The notes beneath the pieces are model-generated. The model did not search any database and was not told the DNA's origin. It saw nothing but the letters and a program-made list of their open reading frames with translations. From positions 23,690,627 to 23,754,626 of the forward strand of contig JABBOT010000005.1 of assembly GCA_016165875.1 (NCBI GenBank): DNA of 64,000 bases, written 5' to 3'. Shown here in pieces: positions 10,761 through 22,799 of this stretch. This stretch comes from Acanthopleura granulata (lineage: Eukaryota > Mollusca > Polyplacophora > Chitonida > Chitonidae). Position 1 is the first letter of the stretch, and every line of letters begins with the position of its first letter. A program made the position numbers and the translations under genes.

Positions 10761-12729
10761 AAAACTCCCAAGGCATCAGCACCAATGCAGGTAACAAATG
10801 TTGTTACGCGTTATTTGTTGTCTTGATCCACTAATTTAGTGACCATTTCCTATGAGTCCCATACGTGTCTCCACATCTTCCAGTTTGTGGGGAAGGTGCA
10901 CATTGCAGTGGAGTTTAGGAAGGACAGGAGCCTGGGCCATGTCGAGAGTAGCGGTACAGGGTCACAACGATTTGTAATAGTAACTATCAGTCACAAGCAC
11001 ACAGTGTTAATAGTAGCAGTCTTTGCGATTATCTCGTAAAGTGCTTTACGCCATACTGCATATCGCAAACAGTATAACTCACAGTAATTTTAGTCCCCAG
11101 CACTCGGAGAACAGTGTAGTAATTGCAATAGATACGGTGTGTAACTTCACTAACTTCCCATCAGTATTACTATGATCCAAAGAGTTTCCGTAGAAAAAAA
11201 ATATCCAACGCTGAAAAATGTTGTCACAACTGACTTATGTAGAAATATAACACAAGAGCTGTTTCACACTTGTAGACGAAATAAATCTACTTGTTTCACG
11301 AGAATAGTTTAGTTATTTTCTAGAAGTGAATACCGAAAGAGTTTATGCAACAGCAGTTCATTAAAATCGCCGACAGAAAGATGCTCCAAAGAATGGTCCG
11401 TTTACCAGTATATAACACTGCACAACGATCCACCGTAGATTCCGGTTCCATAAGTGTTGAGTTTCAGATGCATAAAGCAGTCGTTTTCGAGCAAGAAAGC
11501 AGAAAGTAGAAAGTTGCTAAGAGATAGTAGGTGGCAAAAACTGTCTGTTTGTCGCAAAGAGTCCACATAAAGTTCAGAAATTAACAGAATTTCAGCCACA
11601 GGCCCATGGGGCCTGCATCTCAGACGCGGCGGGAAAGTCCGTAGAACAGATCACTCCGGACATCTCCTGATCGTTGTGAGTAAATTTAATGTTTCAGTCC
11701 AGCTGCGGAAGCCGGATGCGGCCACTCGTGTTTTCGCAGTTTCGACCTTTTAAATGAAAGGTCAGTTATCGCTGTTTCATAACCCCTCCCAACCCCACCC
11801 GATTCCTGCCCCTTTTTTGTCATTTTACATTACTGAGTAATTCTGTGTTTGTACTATAATTTATATTGATGGAAGACTAACGTAAGACTGTGCACACGGT
11901 CCCATTAAAGAGTACCGTCGAACGCTTTACATTCTCATTAATTAGGGACTAACTATTGGCACTTAGCTAAGTGTACTTCATAACTCTATAACATTCCCTA
12001 CAATGGTATTTAAGGCTTACTTAACTTAAGTATGCCTTATGAAACTGGGCCCTGGTGTAGGCCTTCGAACAACTAGAGCGAAGGAATCTACATAAAAAAT
12101 ACCTGTCCAATTAAGGCCAGAACTGAACCCAGACCGTTCGTGTACCTCGTGAATTGGAGGTCGTGCTCTATATAAATACAGGTACACATTCCGCAGCTCC
12201 ATCATCCTTGTGGGAATTAATAATTGATACGAACAGTATATAACCATGTATCCTGCATGTGGGGTTGTTTCACCAGTTACTGAGACCACATGGTTATATA
12301 TATGCCTCATGCTCATTTCTTTATTTATCTGTGGTTTATATATTCTTTCCCCTTGAACTTCGGTTTGCTTTAACATGCATGTGTTAAGTTTATTTTGTGT
12401 AGCTATTTCTGTCTCATACTTAACCACTGGAATTCCAAAATCTCCACAGCTGAAAAAAAAATGACCAATTTCTGACCGGAGTGGAGCAGAAGACAAATCT
12501 CCGTGCGATAACCTTTATATACATATATATATCTCCACATGCCTTTGCATCCATATACTTCAGAAGGCAACACACATACAAGCCAGGTGATCTGTGTTAT
12601 AGTGCTGACCATAGACCTATACTTATTATTGACGTGCAAACCCACCATGAACAGTCTTCATTAACATGTCTCCTACTAATCGTTGCTATATTAATGACCA
12701 GCCCGATGGTTGATCCGTAGAGCAGAATA
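10761..12729. other. Region between the Gypsy relic and the GRXCR1-like upstream region
   Basis: The part just above 10760 may still be decayed gag of the relic but I could not verify it. An open stretch of 156 codons on the - strand (12026-12496) shows no recognisable domain. Nothing else is supported. Confidence 0.4.
11880..12060. repeat. Possible repeat end with small palindromes
   Basis: The stretch has short palindromic pieces (ACTTAGCTAAGT, ACTTAACTTAAGT) and ends TGAAACTGGGCCC, a terminus seen in various animal repeats. No second copy was noted in the window, so the call is weak. Confidence 0.2.
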
Positions 12730-13181
12730 GATCGGCCTAGTGATCGATACGCTTATATCGTATATCGTTATCCCCCCCTCCCCCTCCCCTCCCCTCTCTC
12801 TCGTGGTCTAATGCCACAGCCATCCATGGTCTGTCAGCCACGCCCTGTTATTTTCCTCCATGCAGTGACGTCTGCGGAGTGATCATGGGGCCTGAGAGTG
12901 TGCCGTGTTGGCTGGGGGCTATGTGATCAGCCGGCTGTGATATATTCACCGGGGAAAGACAGTCCTGTTGAATATCTCTAGCCGATCGGGTCACACGCGT
13001 GCAACCTGTTTTGTCATTAACAAACAAGGCTCGGCGAAACAGGCATAGAGGTATTTATACTGCCGGCACGGCCGCCTCGTTACATGGGGACACGTTGATA
13101 TTACGAAAGGGTTATATCGTTTGTACCTGTGACAGGTAAAGACTGCCGACTGGGTTTGATCGGTAGGCTGTAACGGTACAT
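12730..13181 (+). promoter_or_regulatory. Upstream region / 5'UTR of the GRXCR1-like gene
   Basis: About 450 bp before the start codon is clearly richer in G+C than the flanks. It contains a homopyrimidine run at 12772-12802 (C-runs, then CTCTCTC). The transcription start cannot be placed from sequence alone. I see no convincing TATA box. The call rests on position and composition only. Confidence 0.35.
12772..12802 (+). repeat. C-rich homopyrimidine tract
   Basis: Runs of 4 to 7 C are separated by single T, followed by CTCTCTC. The - strand is a G-run tract that could form a quadruplex or triplex. It lies about 400 bp upstream of the GRXCR1-like start codon. Confidence 0.8.
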
Positions 13182-13748
13182 ATGGAGCAGCAGGCAACGG
13201 ACGGCGGTGCGGCCGTAACGATGCGGTCAAATCGCTCCCCTCACAATCATCAACCACTGATGGAGAGGCGAAACATAAATAGACGAAATCAACATGAAAG
13301 ACGGGCCCGGTCCACGGAGCTGGCATCCAACTTCATTCACCACCGAGGAGGGGAAATTACAGACGGGAAAAATGGATTGGGTCATTCCATGCGAAACGCT
13401 GGAAGTATAAGCATGAACTTCGACATCGGGAACAGAAAGTACTCGAAGTTACGAGAAAACGGAGGGTATCACCCGCAAAATGGAGATCTGAGTGAAATCT
13501 ACAGCGCTAACCCGCTTGACGTTTCCCTGGACAATTTCCACATCGACGAACTGAACAGTTCGGAAAGACTTTTGAACGAATCGGATAATTATTTCGCCGG
13601 GAGGAGAGATGTTTTGAATCCAGACAGTCTTGTGGAGTCGAAAATTGTCAGCCATAAGGGAACGTGTCGTGGGTTTAAGAACCGCGTCCGGGCCGGGATA
13701 AACACGTTTTTGGAGCAGACTGGGGAAGACAGAAGCCGACAATCAAAC
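13182..13748 (+). CDS. GRXCR1: GRXCR1-like exon 1 (N-terminal, 189 aa)
   Basis: The exon opens with ATG at 13182. An in-frame TAG lies 18 nt upstream (13164-13166), which supports this start if there is no intervening intron. It ends at AAC followed by donor GTAAGT, phase 0. The encoded 189 residues are polar and low in hydrophobics, rich in N, R, S and H, with no signal peptide or membrane segment. The last 40 residues (about 150-189) contain the pattern SHKGTCRGFKNRVRAG followed by a TFLEQTG stretch. This resembles the segment just before the glutaredoxin domain in vertebrate GRXCR1 (NGTVRGVKYKVSAG type). The first 140 residues are not recognisable by eye. Confidence 0.83.
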
Positions 13749-15485
13749 GTAAGTCAACAGATTTGTTATCTCTCCATATTTACTCTTCACTGTCTGGCTT
13801 TTTTTTCAATTACATGTCTTAAGCATACGGTGGAATTTCTGCCCGCACCTCACTGATGTAGCGAACTGTGAAGAAAAACTTCCACAGCGTTGGGTTATCT
13901 TACATTATACAACACGGGACCATGTTCTGGCCGCTGGCCGATTTTCATTGTTGGCCTCAGACAATTAAACGCTTAACACTTAAGCTGGATTACAGTTTAT
14001 ATATCGTATATAGTTCGAGTACATCAACTCCGCACATGTTCACCTGCTGGCTTGAATTTGGTGTGTGTTGATTGATTTTTGGCATTGCTTTGTTTCGCCG
14101 CTTCCAACCCGCTCACCTGCGACATTGTTTTAAGCTGTATATATGTAGAAGGTTTAAACACTTCACTTCAGTGCCTGACACCTGTACAGAAGCCTATCCA
14201 GCTGCTGGTGTAATTTGCAATGCTCCGTGTGAAAGTCGCGTGATTACCTACCTTTTGCATTATTTATTACACATGGTTATTCAGAAATTTTAGCATAGGT
14301 CATGTCCACTGTCACTTTAGTAGGGTTTGGCAGTAACTTTCAGGTAGATATTTATTAAAAGAATATGGCTTTATTAGACTGTACATGGAACAGAAAATTA
14401 ATGTTGCCCATCTAGGATAGAGCCAAAATGAAAATGTCAAATTAAAAAGTGAAAAGTGTTTTTTTTATGCAAAGTTCATAAATGTACATGTACATGGCTT
14501 AATGGATTGCCAAAGAATATGTTTTTTTGTCAAGTATATATGGTATATCTTGATTTTTGGCAACTGAATAACACAAAATTGAGAGGCATGCCAAGCATAA
14601 GCTCATTAGGGAGAAATAATAACAGAAAATTTGAAATATATCAAGGCATTTACTGCCTGATATAGTGGCACTGTATATTATGAGATGCATGGAAAATGTG
14701 ACACAGATTGTTTCATACTGTCTTACATGCTTTTCTCACTTTGGGCAAACATGTTTTGTTTAATGCGAAGGAAGTGACACATGCTGTCATTGAATCAAGG
14801 TGCCTCACAGACATTTGAATAATATGATGTCAAGTAGTATGGAAACTTGGTATGGCATTCATTATAACATCTTTTCACATTGTAATGTACCTGACCACCA
14901 CTCAGAATGACAGTGGCATGAAGTACTTCTCTCACCTGGTACATCATGGCTCGTTACACCATGCTGTTGTATGTACAGTAGGTATAAGTGGATACACATG
15001 TGAATTAATGCGAACATGTGGTGTATGTAAGAAAACGTGCATTAAAACTGACAAGGAAGTTGGACCAGGAGACATTATTCTAGTGTCTTGCATAGGAAAC
15101 ATAACACCTGCAATCAATGAGAGGAGATTGATTAGAGGAGTGTCAACTGTAAGTTATGGAGATTGCAAAGGATGTTACGTACCCTTTTAAGTCTTGCATG
15201 CTTGTGCAAAGACAGGCATCAAGGAAATACTTTATCAATGGTTGCAACCGTTTATCACATTGAATTGTGTTGTCTTATCTTCCTGTAACGATTGCAAATT
15301 ATGAACAGATGGAAAACGATTGAAATCTTCACAGAGAAACAAGGAAATATGAGATATAAATTAATAACTTCATGGTCATAATTATGACATTTAATTTAAA
15401 TGTAATTTCTGAGGAGTGATATCTTCCTTATATGTAATTGTATTATACATGTTATTTCCTTATGTTACCATTTTGTAATTTTTAT

Positions 15486-15522
15486 TTCATTCGCGCTTTA
15501 TACTGTGCTCAAGAATAACCAT
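15486..15522 (-). mobile_element. SINE 3'-domain fragment
   Basis: TTTCATTCGCGCTTTATAC then TGTGCTCAAGAATA is a short decayed match to the tail-proximal SINE segment. It is followed directly by a TATA microsatellite. Confidence 0.4.
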
Positions 15523-15557
15523 TATATATATATATATAAATACAATATATATATACA
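15523..15557. repeat. AT microsatellite
   Basis: Two blocks of alternating TA are separated by AATACA, in intron 1 of the GRXCR1-like gene. Confidence 0.85.
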
Positions 15558-15875
15558 GCACCATACCTATTATCCAGGTAAGTTGACCCTTGACCTCAGT
15601 TGTACCTATTCTGTTTGTTGTTTAGGAAAAGCCCTTCTTATGTCTGTTAGATTTTAAGTAATATACTGGTTTTGGGAGTCAGTAATTCAAGTCATTGTTA
15701 TGATCTTCTTATATCACATATCTCATCGTCTGATTTTCTGGTAAACCATTTGCACTTTCACACTGGCATGTACATGTACTAGCATATTGTGGCCAACATT
15801 AAAGTATATAATTGCATGGAAATTTGACATGGTAGAATTACACTCAACAATATATGGGATACATAAATCAGTACT

Positions 15876-15920
15876 GTCGTCGTCATATGACTGAAACATT
15901 TTTAAGTACAGTGTTATAGC
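15876..15920 (+). mobile_element. SINE 3'-domain fragment
   Basis: GTCGTCGTCATATGACTGAAA then CATTTTTAAGTACAGTGTTATA is a degenerate inverse of the conserved ACGCCGTACTCAAGAATATTTC region of the SINE. It survives without head or tail. Confidence 0.4.
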
Positions 15921-18466
15921 CCAAGCACTCACTCACTTACTAAGCCAGTACTGCACAGTACTAAGCACCTTTTAGCTCTGCATGGATCTATCCACCATGA
16001 CATAAACCAGATGATCGGGCAAATGTAACAATGTCATATGCCTTCAATTGAAAGATTTTGATTCTCAGTGGGCACTACATCCAGATTTCTGCAAAGAAAA
16101 CAAAAGATCTGTTCAAGTGGAATGTTTGACATTCCTAATGGTTTCTGACAGTTGATCTGTCACACAAACTGGAGCTGCATGGGTCTTTATACTGCACCAG
16201 TATCTTACACAGTTTGGGGGAGGGTGTGCATGTGTGTTTTACCTAATGCTTACCCTACTATGCATGAAGAGAGTCATATTACCTGTGGATAAAATACCTG
16301 AGTGTCCATGTGTAGTGGTGTTTATCTTAACCAGGAAGTGTGTGCTTGTACAGGTAATGAGATCTAGTTACTTGTGTAGGTAAGGGATTGTAAAAGGCAG
16401 GCGGGTAGGATATTATCTGATCATGCTGTTATGGTCTACCGATCCACTCATCAGACCCTATAGAGAGGTGACACCCACAGAGAGAGCCTACAGTAAATCA
16501 TCTAAAATATCCCCCCCCCCTCCTCCCACTTCTCAAAAAGTGTCAAATGTTATGCAGTGTTACTTTTGGTGCCAATAATTTCATTTTTCCTGTAGGATAT
16601 CATTCTTCCTAAAATTAAAAAAAAAAGGAAAGAAAAACCCCAAAAGAACTTTCCAAACTCAACAGAACTCAGAATCAGACACTTTGAAAACGTGCGGCTT
16701 GGTCAGGGACAAAATTTTAGGGTAATTACCATAGTTTTTACAAAGCTGCGGTGCAATACATTGCTATAGCCGCTTGAATGTGTTTGTCCGCTGTAGAAAA
16801 AAAACAAACTGATGTTGAGTTAAATGTATAGAAACAAAATTTTAGCTTGCCTTCTATCAACAGCCGTTTGCTTTCATTATTCACTTGTCATTTTTGTAAT
16901 TAATTTCTGTCTGACAAGTTATCCTATTTTACAGCTGTATAGTAGTTGGACGCATGGGTGGACCTGATAAGATACATGTGCTGTGTTAATTCATGGCAAC
17001 TGATAGCCTCTTATATGAGGCGTTTATCTGATACATGTACTGGTCTTCCAGGTGATAAGAAGTTCAACTCCTGTAGCAGGCATTCTTGATTAAGAGAGGT
17101 ATTTTGTGTGCAGAAGAAAAAGATCAAAGGTGTACTTATCTCAGATGTTTCCTAATACAATCGATCAGATTTCCATTATAGCTAACAGCTAAGCAAATGT
17201 TCCTTATCTAAAATCCCCCATGCTATCGTAAATCGTTATATGTAATTTTTCACCAACGATTATTACCAATTATTCTTTGACTGCTAAGCTTCTCTTTTTT
17301 CTTCTGCACCTGACAGAGACAGAGGTAATTTTTCTCTCTCCCTCTGTGTGCATGTCTGACGATCCATTTCAAGTGCCAAAGTGGTGAACTGTAACACATA
17401 AACAGTGCATGATAGCAGTTCAGTGTAAAATCATCTCCATACATCCCAACTCTCACGTTTTTATCGTGAGTGTCATGTTTTTCCTTCACGAATGTTCAGT
17501 GTATTAAATCTGTCATGATTTTCATCTTGAACAGTGATGAAATATTTGTAAGCTTGCCAGCAAAAGCTGTTAAACTACAGCTAAAGTAGGCAAAATCAAT
17601 TGTCTTGATGTGCTGCAGCATTCTAGACCCCAACCAGGAACCGACTGGGGCCTGTAACCCTTGTATCCCGGCATTTGGGGTTTCACACTTCTTTGGTCCT
17701 ATTTGAGTTGACACCTATGCTTTTGTGACATATAATTTATGAACTTTATAAAACTTTAGGTTAAGAGTAAGATTGGCAATGCAAATTTCCTCAAGAACGT
17801 AAGAACATGCATACATTTGTGTTTGGCCATCAATATTCTTGAAAGAATTATTTTTTGTACATTAATCGAGACCAAGCTTAAGGTATCCTTTTCACATTTT
17901 TACACAGTTTCACACTTTAATTGAGAATCAAGCTACAAGGGATGCACTTATTTCGTCTGAGTCTCAGAGAATCACTGACAAATAATTCCTTTGATCTGCT
18001 AGGTGGACTTGTCACTAACATGTTAATGCACACAAAAAAGTGAAGTATTACATTGTTGTTTCTGTCACTTCATAGTTAAGTTTCCAGGTAGCATTGTTTT
18101 TTTATGGCTGTGCCACCACCCAGGCTGAGCCCCATAGCCCGTAACTGTCCTATTTCTGTCAGAGTAGTGTGGGAAAATTTGTCAGACTTACATCAGATTC
18201 TTCTCTATTTGGGGAATCTTCACTGACACTTACCAACATGTCAGATGTCCTACTGACTCTTTTACATCCTGGTTATCATTCTGTTTATTGGCATTATTTA
18301 TTTATCATTCCAACCTACATGCATCATCGTTCAAGAGTGTAAGAGCCAGTTATGGATAGAGGTCCCCATAGCCTTGCCGATTACCCCATCCTTTCATACA
18401 CTGATTTCTCCCGTCTTGCACCTCGGCATGTTAAGAAATGCTATAGGATTGCTGAAAGGAAGACAG

Positions 18467-18595
18467 GTCAATGCGTCCAAGAGGCAAGCCTTACGAGACA
18501 ACCCGCCCAAAATCCTGAGTCAATGCGCACAATGGCTGAGTCAACTCATACAGTGACTAAAATTATGCAGTAATGACTGTGATTGCCATCTGTAT
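18467..18595 (+). repeat. Dispersed repeat copy A (inverted partner at 19725-19840)
   Basis: It shares ordered blocks with the reverse complement of 19725-19840: GTCAAT.CGTCCAA..GGCAA, CCAAAATCCT...TCAA, AATGGCT, and ATGACTGTG.TTGCCATCTG. The two copies lie about 1.1 kb apart in opposite orientation within intron 1. Confidence 0.6.
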
Positions 18596-19724
18596 ATATA
18601 TGGATGTTCGGTAATTTGGGGTCTTCTTCATCTTTATTGTGCTGAGTGTAACCTTTTGTATTTTTATTGATGAGTGTTAGTCCCAGACAAACAGCAGCCA
18701 GTACCGAAGATGTCACTTCAGTAATGCTGTTGTGAAAACCAGAACCCACACCAGGAACGAATAATGAATAACTCGGATTTAATTAAATTTTGCAAGCCTT
18801 ATCTTCCACTTGCATTACTTGAATACATCGTTTGTCATGTAATTTGGTATATTAACGAAGAACAATTTCATAGCACCCTTTGCCTAGTGAAATCAAAATG
18901 AAGCTTACATTTTTCCAAGTTACACTATTGTGCATCACTTCAGTCCTACTTTTTTTGCATTTTGTTGGCGGTGAGCCAAATGTTGACGTGTGTGGAGAAT
19001 AATTAGGGGCTCTGTCGACGTCAGTACTAGTTCCTGAATAAATTACAAGACTGATCATAAATAAAAGAGAACAAAGTGGAATGAATGAAGACATTATGAT
19101 TGAAATTTATTGAAAGTGTCAGTGGCAAGTACTTTTAACCAAGGAAGGAAACAGTGGTAAGCCATTCTCACACCTGCCTGTGGCTACGTTTAAGCAACGA
19201 ATTGTGTGGCTATCCTTACTGCAAGTTTCAAAAATGTCCTCTACAGTGTTCGAAAGATAATTACAACATGTACATATTTCACCATCCTGGTTAACTTACT
19301 GAGTTTAATTTCAAATTGACCTTTTTCCCAGTGAAAAGTGAAATGTGTACCGACTGAAGACTGTCTGAGGGGAAACTAAAGGGTATCCAATTGAAAACCT
19401 ACAGAAATCTTCAAGGGTGGATCATGGGGCTGTGGGAGGAGTTCAGGCTGGAGAGATGCCCGCCCGTCTCATGGGTCTGCTTGTGATTTAGGTTGAAAAA
19501 TGCCGTGCTTGATGATATTTTTGTGGATTTTATTTATATGATGCAAAGGTATCTAGTTAAACTGTAGGCCTATCAGTGTTCGAAAATGTAACATGTAAAT
19601 GCTTATGTATATATTTGTACACTTTGTTCATTTAGTGAAACTGTTTCATTGGAGATAAGTTTTTTCACAATCTGTGTCACTTGTGACAAGTGTCTAACAC
19701 AATAAATGGAATTTTACCACACAT

Positions 19725-19840
19725 CTGTATATCCAGATGGCAACCACAGTCATCGTCGCATGATTTTAGCCATTTTACGAGTTGAATTAGGATTTTGGAC
19801 AAGTTATCTTGTACGGGTTGCCTATTGGACGAATTGACAT
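19725..19840 (-). repeat. Dispersed repeat copy B (inverted partner at 18467-18595)
   Basis: On the - strand this is the partner of copy A. Both copies translate in one frame to a related peptide (VN.S.RQ...DN..KIL.Q...WL), which suggests a fragment of a once-coding repeat. The family was not identified. Confidence 0.6.
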
Positions 19841-19878
19841 GATACCTCTGACAATATGCAGATGTATGCAGGATGCCC

Positions 19879-19985
19879 CACCCAGTCACAGCATTCTGAC
19901 ACAAGACATGATGCTCCACCCGGTCATATTTTACTGACACAAGACATAAGTTCCACCCAGTCACAGTATACTAACATATACTGTG
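19879..19985 (+). repeat. Short tandem repeat, about 38 bp, 2.8 copies
   Basis: Units start at 19879, 19917 and 19954 with CACCCAGTCA or CACCCGGTCA and contain CTGACACAAGACAT. The third copy is partial and diverged. Confidence 0.7.
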
Positions 19986-20705
19986 GGAGATACTTAAGTC
20001 TAATCATTAGTCAACCAAGTTGTAGTCAGATTGATGTTCTGGTATGTCATCTCCAGTTTGGAAGGTCGGCCTGTAACTACACTGTGGCCTACTGTATCTG
20101 TCTATATAAATCACAGCATGTCATCGTTGTTTATATCAGCCTAGCTACCTTTTGTTTATACTCAAAAGTCAGGAGCAGGTGGGGAGGCCACAGTACACTG
20201 TATAGCAAATTAAACACTATGTGTTGTGTACATGTCTAATTACTGGGTCAATAAAAGGTCCCTGTAAAGACAATGTTAATCAAGCCTGTGGTTTACTGAA
20301 ACTTTCAGCTTGAGTGGCCTACATCTATACCTGTGTACATTATACCTGTAGCTATAATAGCTTCCTTAATGAGGTTTGGTCATCAGTGGACAACTCACTT
20401 GTACATTGATTCACCCAGAGAAGATAAAGTCCTGTAACATCCTAGGCTCATCAAGTCAGCCAAGATGATGTGGAAAAATTTAAAAGAAAACAAAAAATAA
20501 AACATTAAAGTGTATGCAACTTTTCCTAATAATACATGGCCTGTGTCCTGAAGCTAAGAAACTTAACCCTAGAATGTTCAGAGCTGGCATTATGTGTGTG
20601 TGTATGGCTGTATGTGTACAGCTGTCCATGCACGTAGATCAAGGCTGGATCATCTAAGTAGCATGCTATATGTGTCATCATACATTATTGCCCATGTTTT
20701 ACACT

Positions 20706-20986
20706 GACAGGCCAAGCATATTTGCCAATCTCAATATCAATGAAGATATAAAGATTTATTATTGCTCTCTTAATTGTCTGATCTTGTGTTCAGGCACTGA
20801 CATTGAGAAGTTGTAATGAAATGACTTTTGATACCTGTGTCTATATACTGTTTGGTTTTTGATATTGGCAAGTCAAGCATATTTTCCGTCCTCAAAGTCA
20901 GTGCACATATTAATAAAGATTTATGGTACCATTGCTGTCTTACTAGTGCTTGTCTGCTGATTGCTGGCACTGACATTGGGAAGTTA
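20706..20986 (+). repeat. Degenerate direct duplication (about 120 bp, two copies)
   Basis: Copy 1 (20706-20816) and copy 2 (20866-20986) share CAAGCATATTT, CTCAA, AAAGATTTAT, TTGCT.TCTTA and GGCACTGACATTG.GAAGTT in the same order. It is an old local duplication in intron 1. Confidence 0.6.
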
Positions 20987-21789
20987 TATCTATTATCTGT
21001 AAATTATTTAGGCATTTCAGATGTACTCGAAAATTTGCTTTACTGACAGTATTAATTGATTGGCTAACAGATGTAGCTAATCCACTTACAAAGCTTAATT
21101 TCTCTACTGTTTAAAAGGCTGTTCCTAGGTGATAATAATCCTTGCACAAAGGTTAAGATATATTACTGGTATGCATAACACATTTATACCAATATACGAT
21201 ATAAAGACTTTGTGTGTAAAATAAATGATTTATTCACGAAGATTTGCAAGCAAAAGTAAATATGATTTGTTTAAGCAAAGCAGTCATTAGTAATAGATCT
21301 AATAGGCATGCAAAGCAGTTTAAATTTATGGTCGGCATCTAGCAAATGGAATTTGTCTACCTGTAACCATTTCGTTAAACATGTATGTTAATATGGCTAT
21401 TAATTAATGACCAAAATGACTTATCAGTTAATTATCTAGTTGGCTGATCAGTTTATCATTTAATAACTTCATGGACAAATTAACAAATCCTTATATCAGC
21501 CATATCAGTTCAGTGGTAATGTGTCCAGAAGTTGTGATACTATCTTTCAGATTTGATCAGGATTTATATCAATAGTTAATCATTCCATTGTTAAGTCACT
21601 GATTAAAGAGCTACTTTGGTGTCAACACATCTGTGCTTTAAAAGCAAGGTGAATTAACAAAGACTGGGATAGTCTGAATTGCTTTCCTAAATTTGTGAAA
21701 AATATTGCAGCGAATTAAAACCGATAATGTATGTTTCGGCAGAGCGTACGGAAACTGAACATTTCTGTCGCTTCCACTTTGCCTGGTGT

Positions 21790-21930
21790 GATGTCAGCCA
21801 CAAACACATGACGTCATCAATCGCTGACGTGTATACACATATGACACTGCCCTTTCAAACGCTCTTGACGTCATCCCAGCGTAAATGCCTTACTCAACGT
21901 CACAGCTGCCTAGTTCAACGTCATACAGGG
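21790..21930. promoter_or_regulatory. Cluster of CRE-type (TGACGTCA) motifs in intron 1
   Basis: Two perfect TGACGTCA palindromes (21809-21816 and 21866-21873) lie with nearby half sites (GCTGACGTG, CAACGTCAC, CAACGTCAT, GATGTCA) in 140 bp. Perfect 8-mers at this density are unlikely by chance in AT-rich sequence. CREB/ATF or bZIP binding is inference from the motif only. Confidence 0.35.
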
Positions 21931-22749
21931 AATTTTATCTCGTCACATCAGGAAAATTTTACAGACACAGCCAAAGATTTTATTTTCCAAGCAATCTTCA
22001 GTTATGTGGGTTAAATAGTGTTATTCATCAAAATCCTTTTGAAACATAGTGTTAGGCTTACTCCGTAGGATTTCTTTCATATCATTGTAATATTTCCACG
22101 CAATTTGTTTTCTGACCAGAGTGGCACTTTAAGGTTTTATTTAATATTGCGTGGGATCTGAGAGCTATGGTATAGTATGTATAGTTCGTAGAGTTTGTGG
22201 CTGAATGTTACTGATCACAAACATTAAAGAGGATTTCTGTATTTTGCATTACCTAGAGATGTAGTTGTTTGTTACCAGAGTTGTTCAGTTTATGATCCAT
22301 GGTTCTAGGAATTTTGGTGGACCAAAATACAATTTCAGTTATTGTTTATAATGTAGACCTGTTGATTAACTAGGAAACACCTAGTGAACATAAATAAGGA
22401 AAGCATGTTCACACTTAAACATGTTTGTGAAAAAGTTTATCATCCTAATATTTGAAATCATTATTAAAGTGTCTATTTTAGCATTGAAACCTAAACACCT
22501 ATATGCTTTTTAAGGGTGTAGATGTTTACCTGTACTTTTACTAAACACCTTTGACCCTATCACTTGGTGCATTTATGACTCATTTACACCTGATCACTGA
22601 TAATTAAGACCTTCGTTAATACAAGTATGATAACTACAAATCACCACTGATTACACCATTCATGTAAGAAATGCACCCTGAAAACAGTAAACAAATCACA
22701 GGTCCATTTATCCAGCACAAATGTAATATGTAATCTGTGTTCATTTTTT

Positions 22750-22753
<4 letters not shown>

Positions 22754-22780
<27 letters not shown>

Positions 22781-22799
22781 GTATCTCCCTCTCTCTCTG
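22754..22799 (+). repeat. CT microsatellite
   Basis: A run of CT dinucleotides is interrupted once by GTATCTCC. Intronic. Confidence 0.9.

Noticed and set aside
10547..10761. + strand frames of 60-68 codons
   Set aside because: They are opposite the protease end of the Gypsy relic and have no motif of their own.
12026..12496. 156-codon - strand gene
   Set aside because: No recognisable domain, a nearby repeat-like end (TGAAACTGGGCCC), and composition that does not stand out from the noncoding flanks.
21727..22014. 95-codon + strand gene in intron 1
   Set aside because: The frame has no family similarity or splice context; the CRE-type motif cluster explains the interest of the segment better.
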